In this document: positions 31,425-42,235 of the stretch, one piece after another
Position numbering within the stretch: the first letter of the stretch is position 1
How the letters are laid out: every line of letters starts with the position of its first letter
Origin: Dama dama
Taxonomy: Eukaryota > Chordata > Mammalia > Artiodactyla > Cervidae
Direction: 5' to 3'
Length of the DNA: 64,000 nt
NCBI RefSeq assembly: GCF_033118175.1
Contig: NC_083685.1
Location: forward strand, 116,654,501-116,718,500
The notes under the pieces: generated by a model
What the model saw: the letters and a program-made list of their open reading frames with translations, nothing else
Told to the model about the DNA's origin: nothing
The model's database searches: none
Made by a program: the position numbers and the translations under genes

Positions 31425-31640
31425 CAAATGCTTATTAAGCACTTAAGTGCCAAGTCCTGGGGACAGAGAGGAATAAGATGCAGTCTTTGTGCTTGTGGGG
31501 GAGGAAGGAAGGTAAACAAGGATGGAGCAATCCCTACAATAGAGGAGGGTGTGGGCCTGGGAGACCTGGACGGGGAGATGGAAAGAGGGAAGGTTCTCAC
31601 GGTGAGGAACGAAGTGCCTCCAAGCATTGCTGGAGGCCCC
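31425..31640 (-). mobile_element. L2 LINE tail, antisense
   Basis: 'attcattcatcaaatgctta' then 'ttaagcacttaagtgccaag' and 'ctggggacagagaggaataa' mirror the L2 3' end. Confidence 0.65.
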
Positions 31641-31797
31641 ACTCAATACTGCCTGGTGACGCGTCAGTTCCCCTTGGATGGAAGCATTTCTCACAGTGCC
31701 AGGCGCTGGCTCCTTCTGAGCCAGATGACGTTGGCCGTCAGCTCTCCCCGCCTTCCGTCTCTATTTCCTCCCTCCCCCACTTTCTTTTTGCTCCCAG

Positions 31798-31879
31798 TCT
31801 TATCAAATTCTACTCAGGGCAGCCACACATGGTCCATCATTTACGGAATCAAACCGATCTGAAAAGTATTCACATTAAG
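31798..31879 (+). CDS. exon of the unidentified plus-strand gene
   Basis: A very strong acceptor (about 25 pyrimidine-rich bases ending 'tttttgctcccag') and a good donor, AAG|GTATGA, bound 82 bp. After one base it reads 27 codons with no stop: LIKFYSGQPHMVHHLR, then NQTDLKSIHIK, ending on a codon boundary. The other two frames contain stops. The mix of aliphatic, basic and His residues looks like a folded helical domain. The next exon at 32494 starts in the required phase 0. This and the next exon are the best evidence that a real gene runs rightwards through the window. Family unknown to me. Confidence 0.68.
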
Positions 31880-32284
31880 GTATGAATGACTAATATGGGG
31901 GACACCTGGGAACACCTGCATTTACCAGGCTTCAAAGCCTTAAGCTTTGGCTGGCTAGGGAAAAAACATTTTCCTTAGCATGCTGGAGTGCTACAGGCAC
32001 CTCTGAATTCACATAGTCTGGATAGTTGCCTACTCTTTCTGCACTTAGAGCCGACCTTGTTTCCATTCAGTCGTTTGTGTTTTTCCCTCCCGGCCCTCTA
32101 TTGTGGCTGCATGATAAGGCAAGGGTGGGGGCCCGATTACTACTAATCTGAGACATTTTGGCTGGATCTCCCACAAGGCTGCAGAAACAACAGCTTTGAA
32201 ACGTTTGAGACACCAGTGATGGAAAACAAAGTGGCTATAAGTAGGACATTCAGATGCTGTCCCCTGCAAATGCACTCACTCATT

Positions 32285-32461
32285 TAGTTCATTTTTCTTT
32301 TTTTCTTTTAAAAATTATTTTATTTGGCTGTGCTGGGTCTTGATTGTGGCACTTAGAACCTCTTAGTTGCAGTGTGTGGGATCTAGTTCCCTGACCAGGA
32401 CTGGAACCCAGACCCCCTACCTGGGAGCGTAGAGTCAGTCACTGGACCACCCGGGAGTCCC
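32285..32461 (-). mobile_element. CHR-type SINE, 32 bp upstream of an exon
   Basis: Reverse copy with 'tttggctgtgctgggtcttg' and the head ending 'ggaccacccgggagtcc'. It is flanked by tagttcatttttc / tagttcctttttg. The insertion left the polypyrimidine tract of the following exon intact. Confidence 0.9.
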
Positions 32462-32493
32462 TAGTTCCTTTTTGATTGTTTGCATTTTTTCAG

Positions 32494-32549
32494 CTTCTGG
32501 ACAGAACTGGTGTGAGTGAGTGCATGAATGAGGAAAACATTGTGGGCTG
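32494..32549 (+). CDS. exon of the unidentified plus-strand gene
   Basis: The acceptor 'gattgtttgcattttttcag' and the donor CTG|GTAAAT bound 56 bp. In phase 0, as left by the exon at 31798, it reads LLDRTGVSECMNEENIVG plus two bases. It has an acidic C-terminal half. The exon lies just downstream of a CHR SINE and about 110 bp upstream of a BovB insertion, so it has narrowly escaped disruption. Confidence 0.62.
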
Positions 32550-32660
32550 GTAAATATAGTGAAATTATATTCCTAATGTTGGGTGGGAGGAAGGAGGACG
32601 TGACTAGTAACCTCTACATCATTTTCCCTCAAAGTTTTCCACTAGGATTCTCCCAAGGGC

Positions 32661-33183
32661 ACTCAGTTCAGTCGCTCAGTCGTGTCCGACTCTTTGCGAC
32701 CCCATGAATCGCAGCACGCCAGGCCTCCCTGTCCATCACAAACTCCCGGAGTTTGCTCAGACTCATGCCCATCTAGTCGGTGATGCCATCCAGCCATCTC
32801 ATCCTCTGTCGTCCCCTTCTCCTCTTGCCCTCAATCCCTCCCAGCATCAAGGTCTTTTCCAATTAGTCAACTCTTTGCATGATGTGGCCAAAGTATTGGA
32901 GTTTCAGCTTCAGCATCAGTCCTTCCAATGAACACCCAGCACTTATCTCCTTCAGGATGGACTGGTTGGATCTCCTTGCAGTGCAAGGGACTCTCAAGAG
33001 TCTTCTCCAACACCACAGTTCAAAAGCATCAATTTTTCAGCGCTCAGCTTTCTTCACAGTCCAACTCTCACATCCATACATGACCACTGGAAAAACCATA
33101 GCCTTGACTAGATGGACCTTTGTTGGCAAAGTAATGTCTCTGCTTTTTAATATGCTATCTAGGTTGGTCATAACTTTCCCAAG
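32661..33183 (-). mobile_element. BovB LINE, 5'-truncated, with TSD
   Basis: Reverse copy from 'cactcagttcagtcgctcag' to 'ctaggttggtcataactt'. It is bracketed by 'cccaagggc' on both sides. Confidence 0.94.
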
Positions 33184-33289
33184 GGCCCTACTTGACTGTA
33201 TAAAAGTGTCCTATCGCCATAGAGTACTGCTTTTGATTTTGTGCATCCCCATCCAGATGAAGTCGTGTAGTTTCAGACAATTCTATTAA

Positions 33290-33462
33290 AAATCGTCCCT
33301 TCGTCAGCTCTGTACTCTGTGACAACCTAGGGGTGGGAGAGGCCGGGGGTGAGAAGGAGGCTCAAGAAGGGGGTGTATGTATACTTATAGCTGATTCATA
33401 TTGTTGTACAGTACAAACTAACACAACATTGCAAAGCAATTATCCTCCAATTAAAAAAAAAT
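33290..33462 (+). mobile_element. L1 3' end, sense
   Basis: 'tagctgattcatattgttgt' then 'actaacacaacattgcaaag' and 'ttatcctccaatt' plus an A run; typical ruminant L1 3' UTR. Confidence 0.85.
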
Positions 33463-33611
33463 CATCTCCTTGTGGGAGCCTGGGAAGTAAAGACTAGTCA
33501 TCAAATGTTTTTCAACTTCCAACTTAGTTCATTCTGAGGAGCTGTCTTCTTTTAAACACTATAAACTTCAACAGAAGTTTCAGAGAGTGGACATGTCTCA
33601 TCGGAACTGTC

Positions 33612-34056
33612 TAATAGCAATGAAATGGGAGAAGGCCTAAGTAATTTAAAATTTTCTAGTAACCATATTTAGAAAGGTAAAAGCAAACCAGGAAATTCAA
33701 TTTTAATAATATATACTTCATAATATATATACATGTATATATAACATTTGCCATGCCCTATGGCATGTAGGGTATCAGTTCCCCCACCAGGAATTGAGCC
33801 CACACCCCCTTTAAGGGAAGCTTGGAATCTTAACCACTGGACCACCAGGGAAGTCCCTAATAACATATTTTTTAAAACTCACTATATTAAAATATTTCAA
33901 CATGGGATTGACATAAAAATTATTAATGAGATATTTTACTTTTTTGGTACTAAAGTTACATCCTATATTTTTCAACTCCAGTGCATCTCCACTGGGACTC
34001 ATCACATTCTAGGTGTTCATGCATAGGGTGTGGCTGGCAGTTACCGTTTAAATGCT
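33612..34056 (+). mobile_element. hAT-Charlie (MER5-like) transposon, split by a CHR SINE
   Basis: 'ctgtctaatagcaatgaaat', 'aatttaaaattttctagtaa' and, after the SINE, 'taaaaattattaatgagata' follow the order of a well-known mammalian Charlie MITE. No transposase remains. Confidence 0.72.
33748..33857 (-). mobile_element. CHR-2-type SINE (short)
   Basis: Only the head half, 'gccatgccctatggcatgta' to 'gaccaccagggaagtcc', flanked by similar ataacat sequences. Confidence 0.85.
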
Positions 34057-34074
34057 GCGATACTCTTAGTATCT

Positions 34075-34575
34075 TTTTGTTTGTTTTACTGAAGTCCTAT
34101 TGATTTCCAGTGTTGCATTAGTTTCAGGTGTACAACAAAGTAATTCAGATCTACAGCTAGCTAGCTATCTGTATCTTTTTCAGATTCTTTTCCATTATAG
34201 GTTATTACAAGATACTGAAAAAAGTTCCCTGTGCTACACAGCATCCTTGTTGGTTATCTATTTTATATATAGTAGTGTGTGTCTGTTAATCTCAAATTCC
34301 TAATTTATCTCTTCCCACCACCCTCCCACCCCGATTTCCCCTTTGGTAACCATAAATTTGTTTTCTATGTCTGTGAGACTGTTTCTGTTTTGGAAATAAG
34401 TCCCTTTGTATCACTTTTTATGTTACACATGTGACATCATATATTTGTCTTTGACTTCGCTATGAAAAGTTCATCATAAACCTATGATAGGTTCATTCAT
34501 GTTGCTGCAAATGACAATATTTCATTCTTTTTATGGCTAAGTAATATTCAATCATATATACATATATCCATGGAG

Positions 34576-34611
<36 letters not shown>

Positions 34612-34835
34612 TATATCTTCTTATCCATTCATCTGTTGATGGACATTTAGGTTGCTTCTATGTCTTAGCACTGTGTAAATAGGGCTGCAATGAATATTGG
34701 GGTGCATGTATCATTTTGAATTAAAATTTTCATCTTTTCTGAATATATGCCCAGGTGTGGGATTGCTGGATCCATATAGTAGTTTTATTTTTAGTTTTTT
34801 AAGAAACCTCCATACTGTTCTATATTGTGGTTAAA
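34075..34835 (-). mobile_element. L1 3' fragment, antisense
   Basis: Reversed L1 3' UTR and ORF2 end: 'cagtgttgcattagtttcag', 'aggttattacaagatactga', 'gctgcaatgaatattggggt'. It contains a (TA)n run at 34577-34612. Confidence 0.88.
34577..34612. repeat. (TA)n microsatellite
   Basis: About 17 TA units within the L1. Confidence 0.95.
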
Positions 34836-34848
34836 TCTTGGTATCTTT

Positions 34849-35123
34849 GTTGCTGCTGCTGCTAAGTCGCTTCAGTTGTGTCCGACTCTGTGCGACCCCA
34901 TAGACGGCAGCCCACCAGGCTCCCCCGTCCCTGGGATTCTCCAGGCAAGAACACTGGAGTGGGTTGCCATTTCCTCCTCCAATGCATGAAAGTGAAAAGG
35001 GAAAGGGAAGTCACTCAGTCATGTCCAACTCTTCACGACCCCATGGACTGCAGCCTACCAGGCTCCTCCGTCCATGGGATTTTCCAGGCAAGAGTACTGG
35101 AGTGGGTTGTCATTGCCTTCTCC
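34849..35123 (+). mobile_element. Bov-A2 dimeric SINE with TSD
   Basis: GCT-rich start, two Bov-A monomers. Perfect 12-bp TSD cttggtatcttt at 34837-34848 and 35124-35135. Very close to the other Bov-A2 at 27537. Confidence 0.96.
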
Positions 35124-35404
35124 CTTGGTATCTTTAAATGTTAGCAATTTAGATACTTTCTTCAGGGTAAAAATATTTACAATGTGAGAATCAGTGTGCC
35201 TTGAACAAGTGATGCCTGAATATGGTTGTGGAGAGTTAATTTAAGGGAGTGGGTGTCAGAACTGGGGCTTCTAGTCTGGGCCTCTTTTAGTGATTTATTG
35301 AAAAAAATATTTTTAAAGTGTGAAATGTATAGCCTTTACCAGCAATCTGAAATAAAGGAGAAATTAACAAAGCAAATGGTTATTCTCCTGGCATTCACTC
35401 CTGA

Positions 35405-35613
35405 AGTGAAGTGGTAGTTGCTCAGTTGTGCCCGACTCTCAGCGACCCCATGGACTGCAGCCCACCAGGCTCCCCTGTCCATGGGATTTTCCAGGCAAGA
35501 ATACTGGAGTGGGTTGCCATTTCCTTTTTTAGGGGATCTTCCCGACTCAGGGATCAAACCCTGGTCTCCTGCTGCAGGCAGATTCTTTACCGACTGAGCT
35601 ATGAGGGAAGCCC
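35405..35613 (-). mobile_element. Bov-tA SINE
   Basis: Reverse copy from 'agtggtagttgctcagttgt' to 'gagctatgagggaagccc'. Confidence 0.92.
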
Positions 35614-35734
35614 TGAGACCACAAAATGGGAGAAGGGGAAGGAACCTTGGAGATTGTATCGATTCACGTCTCTCCTTGGAAACAATGTTGTACTGTTTCC
35701 CTGTCTGTATCTCAGAATCACAGAGGGAAATGTC

Positions 35735-35865
35735 AGGGGAAAATACTGATTCCTGGACCCCCAGCTTAGAGAATCAGATTCAGGTGGTCTGGGGTCACGT
35801 GTAGGGTATCAGTAGTCTTTAAAATCCTCCCAAGTGATTCTAATGTATGGCCAGGCCTCTGAGTG
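35735..35865 (+). mobile_element. hAT MITE (MER20-like) fragment
   Basis: 'actgattcctggacccccag', 'gaatcagattcaggtggtct' and 'ctcccaagtgattctaatgt' follow the MER20 order. Confidence 0.6.
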
Positions 35866-35867
35866 CA

Positions 35868-35998
35868 GAAACATCCCCTTCATTTTATAGGTGAAGAAAC
35901 AGAGCTAATGATTAAGCAACTCACTTCAAGTCCCACAGGTTGTTAGGGGCAGAGTAGGGTCCAGAACCCAGGAATTCTCCTCTTGCTTATCTCATACC
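35868..35998 (-). mobile_element. MIR SINE, antisense
   Basis: Reversed MIR core 'tataggtgaagaaacagagc', 'cacttcaagtcccacaggtt'. Confidence 0.7.
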
Positions 35999-36191
35999 CA
36001 GAGAAACACTTCAGTAATACCTCCATCACACATCTTTTCCCTGCTTGGTCTCAGAATTTCTCTCTCTCTGAATTGAGATACATTACCCAGATCAAGCTAG
36101 ATTAGACAGAAACTTCTAGTAAAGGCTCTGAGCTTTTATTTCCCAGAAAATCTCTAAATCAATGATAACTTTAAAGTGGTTCTCATCTGGG

Positions 36192-36420
36192 TTGTTGTTG
36201 CTCAGTCGATCAATTGTGTCCGACTCTTCTGTGACTCCATGGATTGTAGCCCACCAGGCTCCTCCATTCTTGGATTTCCTCCATTCCTGGATTTCCCAGG
36301 CAAGAATCCTGGAGTGGGTTGCCATTTCCTTCTCCAGGGGATCTTCCCAACCCAGGGACTGAACCCAAATCTCCTGCATTGGCAGGCAGATTCTTTACGA
36401 CTGAGCCACCAGGGAAGCCC
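36192..36420 (-). mobile_element. Bov-tA SINE with TSD
   Basis: Reverse copy. Perfect duplication tctcatctggg at 36181-36191 and 36421-36431. It carries an internal duplication, 'ctccattc(t/c)tggatttc', repeated at 36262-36293. Confidence 0.94.
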
Positions 36421-36732
36421 TCTCATCTGGGGCAATGGCCCTAAATGCCTCTCGTTTTAGGTTCAGTCAGGATTTGGAAACTTTATACTGAATATTGGGT
36501 TTTATTGGAAAGGGTAGGGAGGAGCCCTGAAGGAGCTAACACCTGAGTCTGATCCAGCTCATCCTCACTGACTCACAGCTAGAGCTAGTGGTTCCTCCAG
36601 AGGGGCTTCATAGTCAGAATACCAAGCAGGAAGTGCGCGTGCGCAAAGTGGGCTTGGGGGAGGGGTTGGGGGGACGCTTGAGCCCCTGGGTGCAGAACAG
36701 CCAAGGCCTGTCTCCTGTCCTTCTGCATCCAG

Positions 36733-36799
36733 GGCACAGCGACGGAGGTCCTGTGTTGCCAGAATTGCTGATGGTCCAGTTACTCCAGAAGACAGAAAT
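36733..36799 (+). CDS. candidate exon of the plus-strand gene
   Basis: Acceptor 'tctcctgtccttctgcatccag', donor AAT|GTAGGT. With the two bases left by the exon at 32494 it starts with a Trp codon and reads AQRRRSCVARIADGPVTPED plus two more codons, ending in phase 0. A second frame (PVLPELLMVQLLQKTEM) is also open and looks protein-like. Only the first agrees with the exons on both sides. The segment is CpG-bearing and unique. Confidence 0.4.
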
Positions 36800-37084
36800 G
36801 TAGGTCTGTGTTTGTTTATGTTCTTGTGAAGTATCCTGATTTGTGAATGTTGGCAAACAATCCAAGTTTTAGAAAAACACAGGGTCAAGCAAAGCCCACT
36901 CATGAGGTCTCTTCTACCTAGAAGTGCAAACTTTTAGTTAAATCTAAGACTTTTTCATGCTCAATATTGAGTTGTGTGCGTTTTCAAAATGGTGATCTCA
37001 TGCCTCTGTGTTTGATTTTTGCCCTGACCCTGTGAAGCTGATGAAAGCAGGCGGCAGTAACAGAAGAGAAAAATGGTAGAAAAG
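36800..37084. other. unassigned intronic DNA
   Basis: No repeat or exon recognised. Confidence 0.35.
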
Positions 37085-37620
37085 TCATACTGTTACTGAA
37101 AGTGGGGTCCAGCTGCTCACCACCCTGAAGTTAAGATAGAGGAAAAGAAAGGTTGCTTTATTTCTGAGGCCGGCAAGGGGTGGGGGAGCGAGATGGGGGG
37201 CAGTGGTGACTCCTGTAGGCAGAGGGAGGGGGCCATAGGTAGAAACAGCAGGGTCAGCTCTGACAGTTATCTTGAAATTGGTCATGCAGTGGTCTGATGA
37301 GCGTCATCTTGATTGTTTTAAGTACAGTTAGTCTTCAGTTCCAGAGATGTTTTGTTCCCATTTCCTTGAGGCCAGTTCTCGGAACGTTGGCAGCGTCTGT
37401 CATGGCTACTGTCTGGCCATTGTGTAGTTAACGTCTTCCACCTGGTGGGGGTAAAGTCAGTATCTATAATACGGCTCAAAGGACAAGGCTCAGAATATTA
37501 TCCATCGCCCTTGAGGAGGAACAAAAGGTACCTGACTTTGCTTAATGACTAAGCTATTATTTTGTCCTCTTTGACTGCTTTCATTTGCTTCTGTATTTTC
37601 TGATATCTCTGATTAAACTT
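37085..37620 (+). mobile_element. possible ERV LTR remnant
   Basis: The composition (G-rich 5' part, 'gaggaacaaaaggtacctga' block, later AT-rich part) reminds me of ruminant solo LTRs. I see no clear TG..CA ends, primer site or TSD. Low-confidence label. Confidence 0.22.
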
Positions 37621-37640
37621 ATTCTCTGGCTAAAGTTTTT

Positions 37641-37847
37641 CTGGCTTCCCAGGTGGCTTAGCAGTAAAGAATCCTCCTACCAATGCAGGAGATTTGGGTT
37701 CAATCCCTGGGTTGGGAAGATCCCCTGGAGAAGGAAATGGCAACCCACTCCAGTATTTTTGCCTGGAGAATTCCATGGATAGAGGAGCCTGGTGGGCTAC
37801 AGCCCATGGGGTCGCAAAGAGTCGGACACGACTGAGCACACACCCAT
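37641..37847 (+). mobile_element. Bov-tA SINE
   Basis: Head 'ggcttcccaggtggcttagc', tail ending 'tcggacacgactgagcacac'. Confidence 0.94.
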
Positions 37848-37935
37848 TGTATATATCAATGCTACTCTCTCAATTTATCCCACCTTCTCCTTCCCACTTA
37901 CCCTCACCCCCGGTCCATAAGTTTGTTCCTGAGTT
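37848..37935 (-). mobile_element. short L1 3' UTR fragment, antisense
   Basis: 'caatgctactctctcaattt' and 'cccaccttctccttcccac' match the ruminant L1 tail seen elsewhere in the window. Confidence 0.7.
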
Positions 37936-38228
37936 TCTTTTAAAATTTTACTCATTTTCTCACTGTCCACATTATTTTTGGGGTTTGGCACCTGTGACAC
38001 GTCATACATTTTCAGTATAAAAATGAAAGTGAAGATCATTACAGTGCCTAAGTTCTGACACTATTTATTTTTAACTTCTTTTTTAACATATAACAAACCA
38101 AGCTATTATTAGCATTGCCATGGATAGGCTAGTTGTTCTATATAGGGGTATATAAGGAAAAACTGTTTTCATTTACTGTGAAATGAAATGGGAGACTTCA
38201 ACTCCCTCGAAGTCCTGGGGCAACCTCT

Positions 38229-38431
38229 CTTTTTTAATATATAATATTTTTTTTAAATTTGATTTTATTAATTTTTTAATTGAAGGATAATTGCTTTACA
38301 GAACTTTGTTTTCTGCCAAATATCAACATGAATCAGAAATAGGTATACATATGTCCCCTCCCTCCTCATCCTACCTCTCCAGATTGTTACAGAGTCCCTG
38401 TGTGAGTTCCCTGAGACAAACAGCAAATTCC
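38229..38431 (-). mobile_element. L1 3' end with TSD, antisense
   Basis: 'gaaggataattgctttacag' to 'gagacaaacagcaaattcc'. Duplication ggggcaacctct at 38217-38228 and 38432-38443. Confidence 0.92.
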
Positions 38432-38443
38432 GGGGCAACCTCT

Positions 38444-39900
38444 TAGCCAGTGAAATGATAATCCAAATAAAAATTAGAATTACTCTTACCCACATTCTTT
38501 ATTTCAAGAAAAAAGCATCCTGGCTAAGTCATCAGTGCGACTTTGAGAGCCCTTGATTTCAAATAATCTGAGGTATTAATAACACGTAAAGCCTTTTTCG
38601 TTAACAATGTAAGAATTGATGCTAAATTACCCTTTCATCCAAAGTACACTGTAAAAATAAGTGTAAGTTGTTTGTGAAGCATATTGGAGATGAACGTAAA
38701 ATATGCATGGCATTTGTGTCTTGGCTATTCTCCCTACACATAACCTTGAATTTCACCGTGATTTTTTTTTTTTAATGTAAAAGGCTTAAAATTAGAATCT
38801 GTACTTGTGAGTATCTGTTTCAGGTATATTTCTGTGAACAGTTTCCCCTGTCCTCAGATAAACAGAGGTGGGTAACTGTTTCTGACAAAAGCTGTAGGGA
38901 ACAAGATTAAACAAGAATTAGAGCGATTATATTTTCTTATCTAAAACCTTCAAGTCTTTGGAAAACTGCTTGGTTTCTATTTTGAGTCATGCTGCCCACA
39001 TATCTTAACGACAGAATTTTTGCATAGTTTTGCTCTTCCTCTTTTTCTCTCTGTTTGGGTGTATTTATTATTTCATATGTGATGATGCAAAGCTCATTAA
39101 AAGGTCCATTTATATTCTTGTTATCTGCATGGGGATCTAGCTATTTCTCTCTTACTGTTTATAGAACCCACACTGTAATATTCAGATTTGCTGGCAATGG
39201 GCCCTTTCTAACACCGTATACATTCCATTCCCCTCTGTGACTCTATTTATGGGAGCTCCTGTGATTTATCCAAGACTAATAAAGACAGTGTAAAAGGATG
39301 GTCTGTGGGTTTATCCATCCATGGAATTTTAGCACTTTCAGAAGGAGGTTTATCTTATGTTCTTTTTTTCCCCCCAATTTAATTAAAACAACAACCAAAA
39401 AAAGCGTCCGTCCAAGTGAGTGACAGTTGGCAGATCTGCATTATTCAGCTGGAGGGACTCCAGCATTTCTGATGCTTGGAGATGGACAAGTAATTACCTC
39501 CTGTCTGTGACTATTTTCTACCAGGCTAAGCCCAATGTTTATTGTAAACTTTCTGCCATTAAAAGCTGTAATAGCAAGCCTTATGTTCCCACACCATAAA
39601 TTTGACTGCACTGTTTTTTTATTTACCTTCGTGTTTTATTACATTCTTTGAAATGTTTCATTCTAAAGAAAGATAACAGAAGAATGAAAATTGAACAAAT
39701 TCCAAATTCACTCTTGAAAAAAAGATACACTTAGCATACATGTATATATATACATATTTTTGCGTACGCCTGGACAGCCCTGATGGCCACTTTCTGGATA
39801 TTGGCAGCTTCCATGAAACTATTAGATGCAGTTGCTATTAGTCCATCACTTGTTAAATGGTCCAGAAAACAGCCTAAAAATTAAAGTTTAACCAGACCAT
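38444..39900. other. 1.46 kb repeat-poor block
   Basis: No mobile element was recognised. It is AT-rich with a compact higher-complexity part at 39400-39640 containing 'gacaagtaattacctcctgt' and several homeobox-like TAAT cores. No open exon with good splice sites was found. Such blocks in introns are sometimes conserved regulatory DNA; conservation cannot be judged from one sequence. Confidence 0.4.
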
Positions 39901-40600
39901 ATAGGCCCAGGGCATCAGCTCCCAAACTTTTTATTCTCAGGACCCCTTCATACTCTTAAACTGTTTTTGAAGACCCCAATGAGGTTTTGTTTGTATGGAT
40001 TATATCTATCAGTGTTTATTGTATAAGAAATGTGAACGGAGACCATTTAAACATATTTTTTAATAAGGATATGTATTTGTTTTAAAATAACTTAAAAATC
40101 TGTTACATGTAACATTCATAACATTTCAAAAGAACTGCTATTTTCTTTAAAAAAAGATGTAGTGCAAAGAGAGGGATTGTTTTTAGATTTTGTGTGATTT
40201 AATAGAAAAAAGACTCATATCTGCTACTTCATTCAACTTGTTGTGATATTAATATGTTGTTTTGGTTAAAGTATGTGAAAAGAATCTGGCCCTACTCATA
40301 TAGGTAGTTGGAAAAGAGTATTTTAACAGCCTTTTTAAATAATTGTGAATATTCTTCTTTGACTGCCAAACCCAGACTCCACAGGTAGTAGCTTCTTAAA
40401 GGTTAGCTGCAATGAGGAATTGGAAATCCTCTTAGTGAACGTTTATTTTTTTTAAAAAACTAACAGACTTTGAGAGAAGTTTCAGCTTTACAAAAAATTG
40501 AGCAAGTTGTACAGAGTTTCCATAAACTTCCCCCTGTCAGTTTCTCCTATTATTTATATCTTACATGAGTGTGGTTTATTTGCTAAAATTGATGAACCGG

Positions 40601-40768
40601 GGGACTTCCCTGGCTGTCCAGTGGTTAAGACTTCACCTTCCAACATAGGGGTGTGATCCCTGATCAGGGAGCAAGGCTCCTACATGCCTCAAGTCTAAGA
40701 AGCCAAAACATTAAACAGAAGCAATATTGAAACAAATTCAGTAAAGACTTTAATAATAGTCCACATAC
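40601..40768 (+). mobile_element. CHR-2-type SINE
   Basis: 'ggggacttccctggctgtcc', then the tail module 'caaattcagtaaagacttta'. Confidence 0.88.
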
Positions 40769-40788
40769 TTTGGCCACCTGATAGTAAA

Positions 40789-42028
40789 GTAATGCTTAAA
40801 AATCTCCAAGCCAGGCTTCAGCAATACGTGAACCGTGAACTTCCAGATGTTCAAGCTGGTTTTAGAAAAGGCAGAGGAACCAGAGATCAAATTGCCAACA
40901 TCTGCTGGATCATCGAAAAAGCAAGAGAGTTCCAGAAAAACATCTATTTCTGCTTTATTGACTATGCCAAAGCCTTTGACTGTGCAGATCACAATAAACT
41001 ATGGAAAATTCTTAAAGAGATGGGAATACCAGACCACCTGACCTGCCTCTTGAGAAACCTGTATGCAGGTCAGGAAACAACAGTTAGAACTGGACATGGA
41101 CCAACAGACTGGTTCCAAATAGGAAAAGGAGTACATCAAGGCTGTATATTGTCACCCTGCTTATTTAACTTATGTACAGAGTACATCATGAGAAACACTG
41201 GGCTGGAGGAAGCACAAGCTGGAATCAAGATTGCCGGGAGAAATATCAATAACCTCAGATATGCAGATGACACCACCCTTATGGCAGAAAGTGAAGGACT
41301 AAAGAGCCTCTTGATGAAAGTGAAAGAGGAGAGTGAAAAAGTTGGCTTAAAGCTCAACATTCAGAAAACTAAGATCATGGCATCCAGTCCCATCACTTCA
41401 TGGCAGATAGATGAGGAAACAGTGTCAGACTATTTTTTGGGGCTCCAAAATCACTGCAGGTGGTGACTGCAGCCATGAAATTAAAAGACGCTTACTGCTT
41501 GGAAGGAAAGTTATGACCAACACTAGATAGCATATTAAAAAACAGAGACATTATTTTGCCAACAAAGGTCCATCTAGTCAAGGCTATGGTTTTTCCAGTG
41601 GTCATGTATGGATGTGAGAGCTGGACTATAAAGAAAGCTTAGTGTCGAAGAATTGATGCTTTTGAACTGTGGTGTTGGAGAAGACTCTTGAGAGTCCCTT
41701 GGACTGCAAGGAGATTCAACCAGTCCGTCCTAAAGGAGATCAGCCCTGGGTGTTCACTGGAAGAACTGATGTTGAGGCTGAAACACCAATGCTTTGGCCA
41801 CCTGATGTGAAGAGCTGACTCATTGGAAAAGACCCTGATGCTGGGAGGGATTGTGGGCAGGAGAAGAAGGAGATGACAGAGGATGAGATGGTTGGATGGC
41901 ATCATCGACTTGATGGACATGGGTTTAGGTGGACTCCAGGAGTTGGTGATGGACAGGGAGGCCTGGTGTGCTGCGGTTCATGGGGTTGCAAAGAGTTGGA
42001 CATGATTGAGCGACTGAACAGAACTGTG
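40789..42028 (+). mobile_element. BovB LINE, 5'-truncated, sense
   Basis: About 1.24 kb from within the reverse transcriptase to the 3' tail ('tggacatgattgagcgactg'). It contains the longest open BovB frame of the window (separate entry). Inserted in the L1. Confidence 0.95.
40792..41466 (+). pseudogene. BovB reverse transcriptase remnant, 224 codons
   Basis: The frame covers the polymerase core of an RTE-clade LINE: FIDYAKAFD (about residues 55-63, motif A), GVHQGCILSP (113-122, motif B) and YADD (157-160, motif C with both catalytic Asp). After about residue 205 the frame diverges (a shift near position 41425) and stops early, so thumb and C-terminal sequence continue in another frame. The apurinic endonuclease domain is absent because of 5' truncation. 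The starting Met lies inside the family's coding region and is not a true start. Not expected to be functional. Confidence 0.9.
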
Positions 42029-42032
42029 AAGG

Positions 42033-42235
42033 GCCAACTCATTGGAAAAGATGCTGATGCAAAAGGTTGAGGGCAGAAGGAGAAGGGGGTGACAGAGGAT
42101 GAGATAGTTGGATGGTATCACCAACTCAATGGACATGAGTTTGAGCAAACTCTGGGAGATAGTGAAGGACAGGGAAGCCTGGTGTGCTACAGTCTATGGA
42201 GTCGCAAAGAGCTGGACCTGATTTAACCACTGAAA
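42033..42235 (+). mobile_element. second BovB 3' tail, in tandem
   Basis: Starts again at 'ccaactcattggaaaagatg' and repeats the terminal 200 bp of BovB directly after the previous copy's end. Its sequence differs from the first tail (for example 'gagatagttggatggtatca'), so it is not a recent tandem duplication. Confidence 0.9.

Noticed and set aside
33525..33641. Exon-like frame after 'caacttccaacttag' (HSEELSSFKHYKLQQKF)
   Set aside because: The frame runs into a hAT-Charlie element, ends in TAA at the donor-like site, and its phase does not fit the neighbouring exon.
35713..35800. Strong acceptor 'ccctgtctgtatctcag' with a 28-codon frame
   Set aside because: The sequence after it is a MER20-like transposon fragment and no donor in a fitting phase follows.
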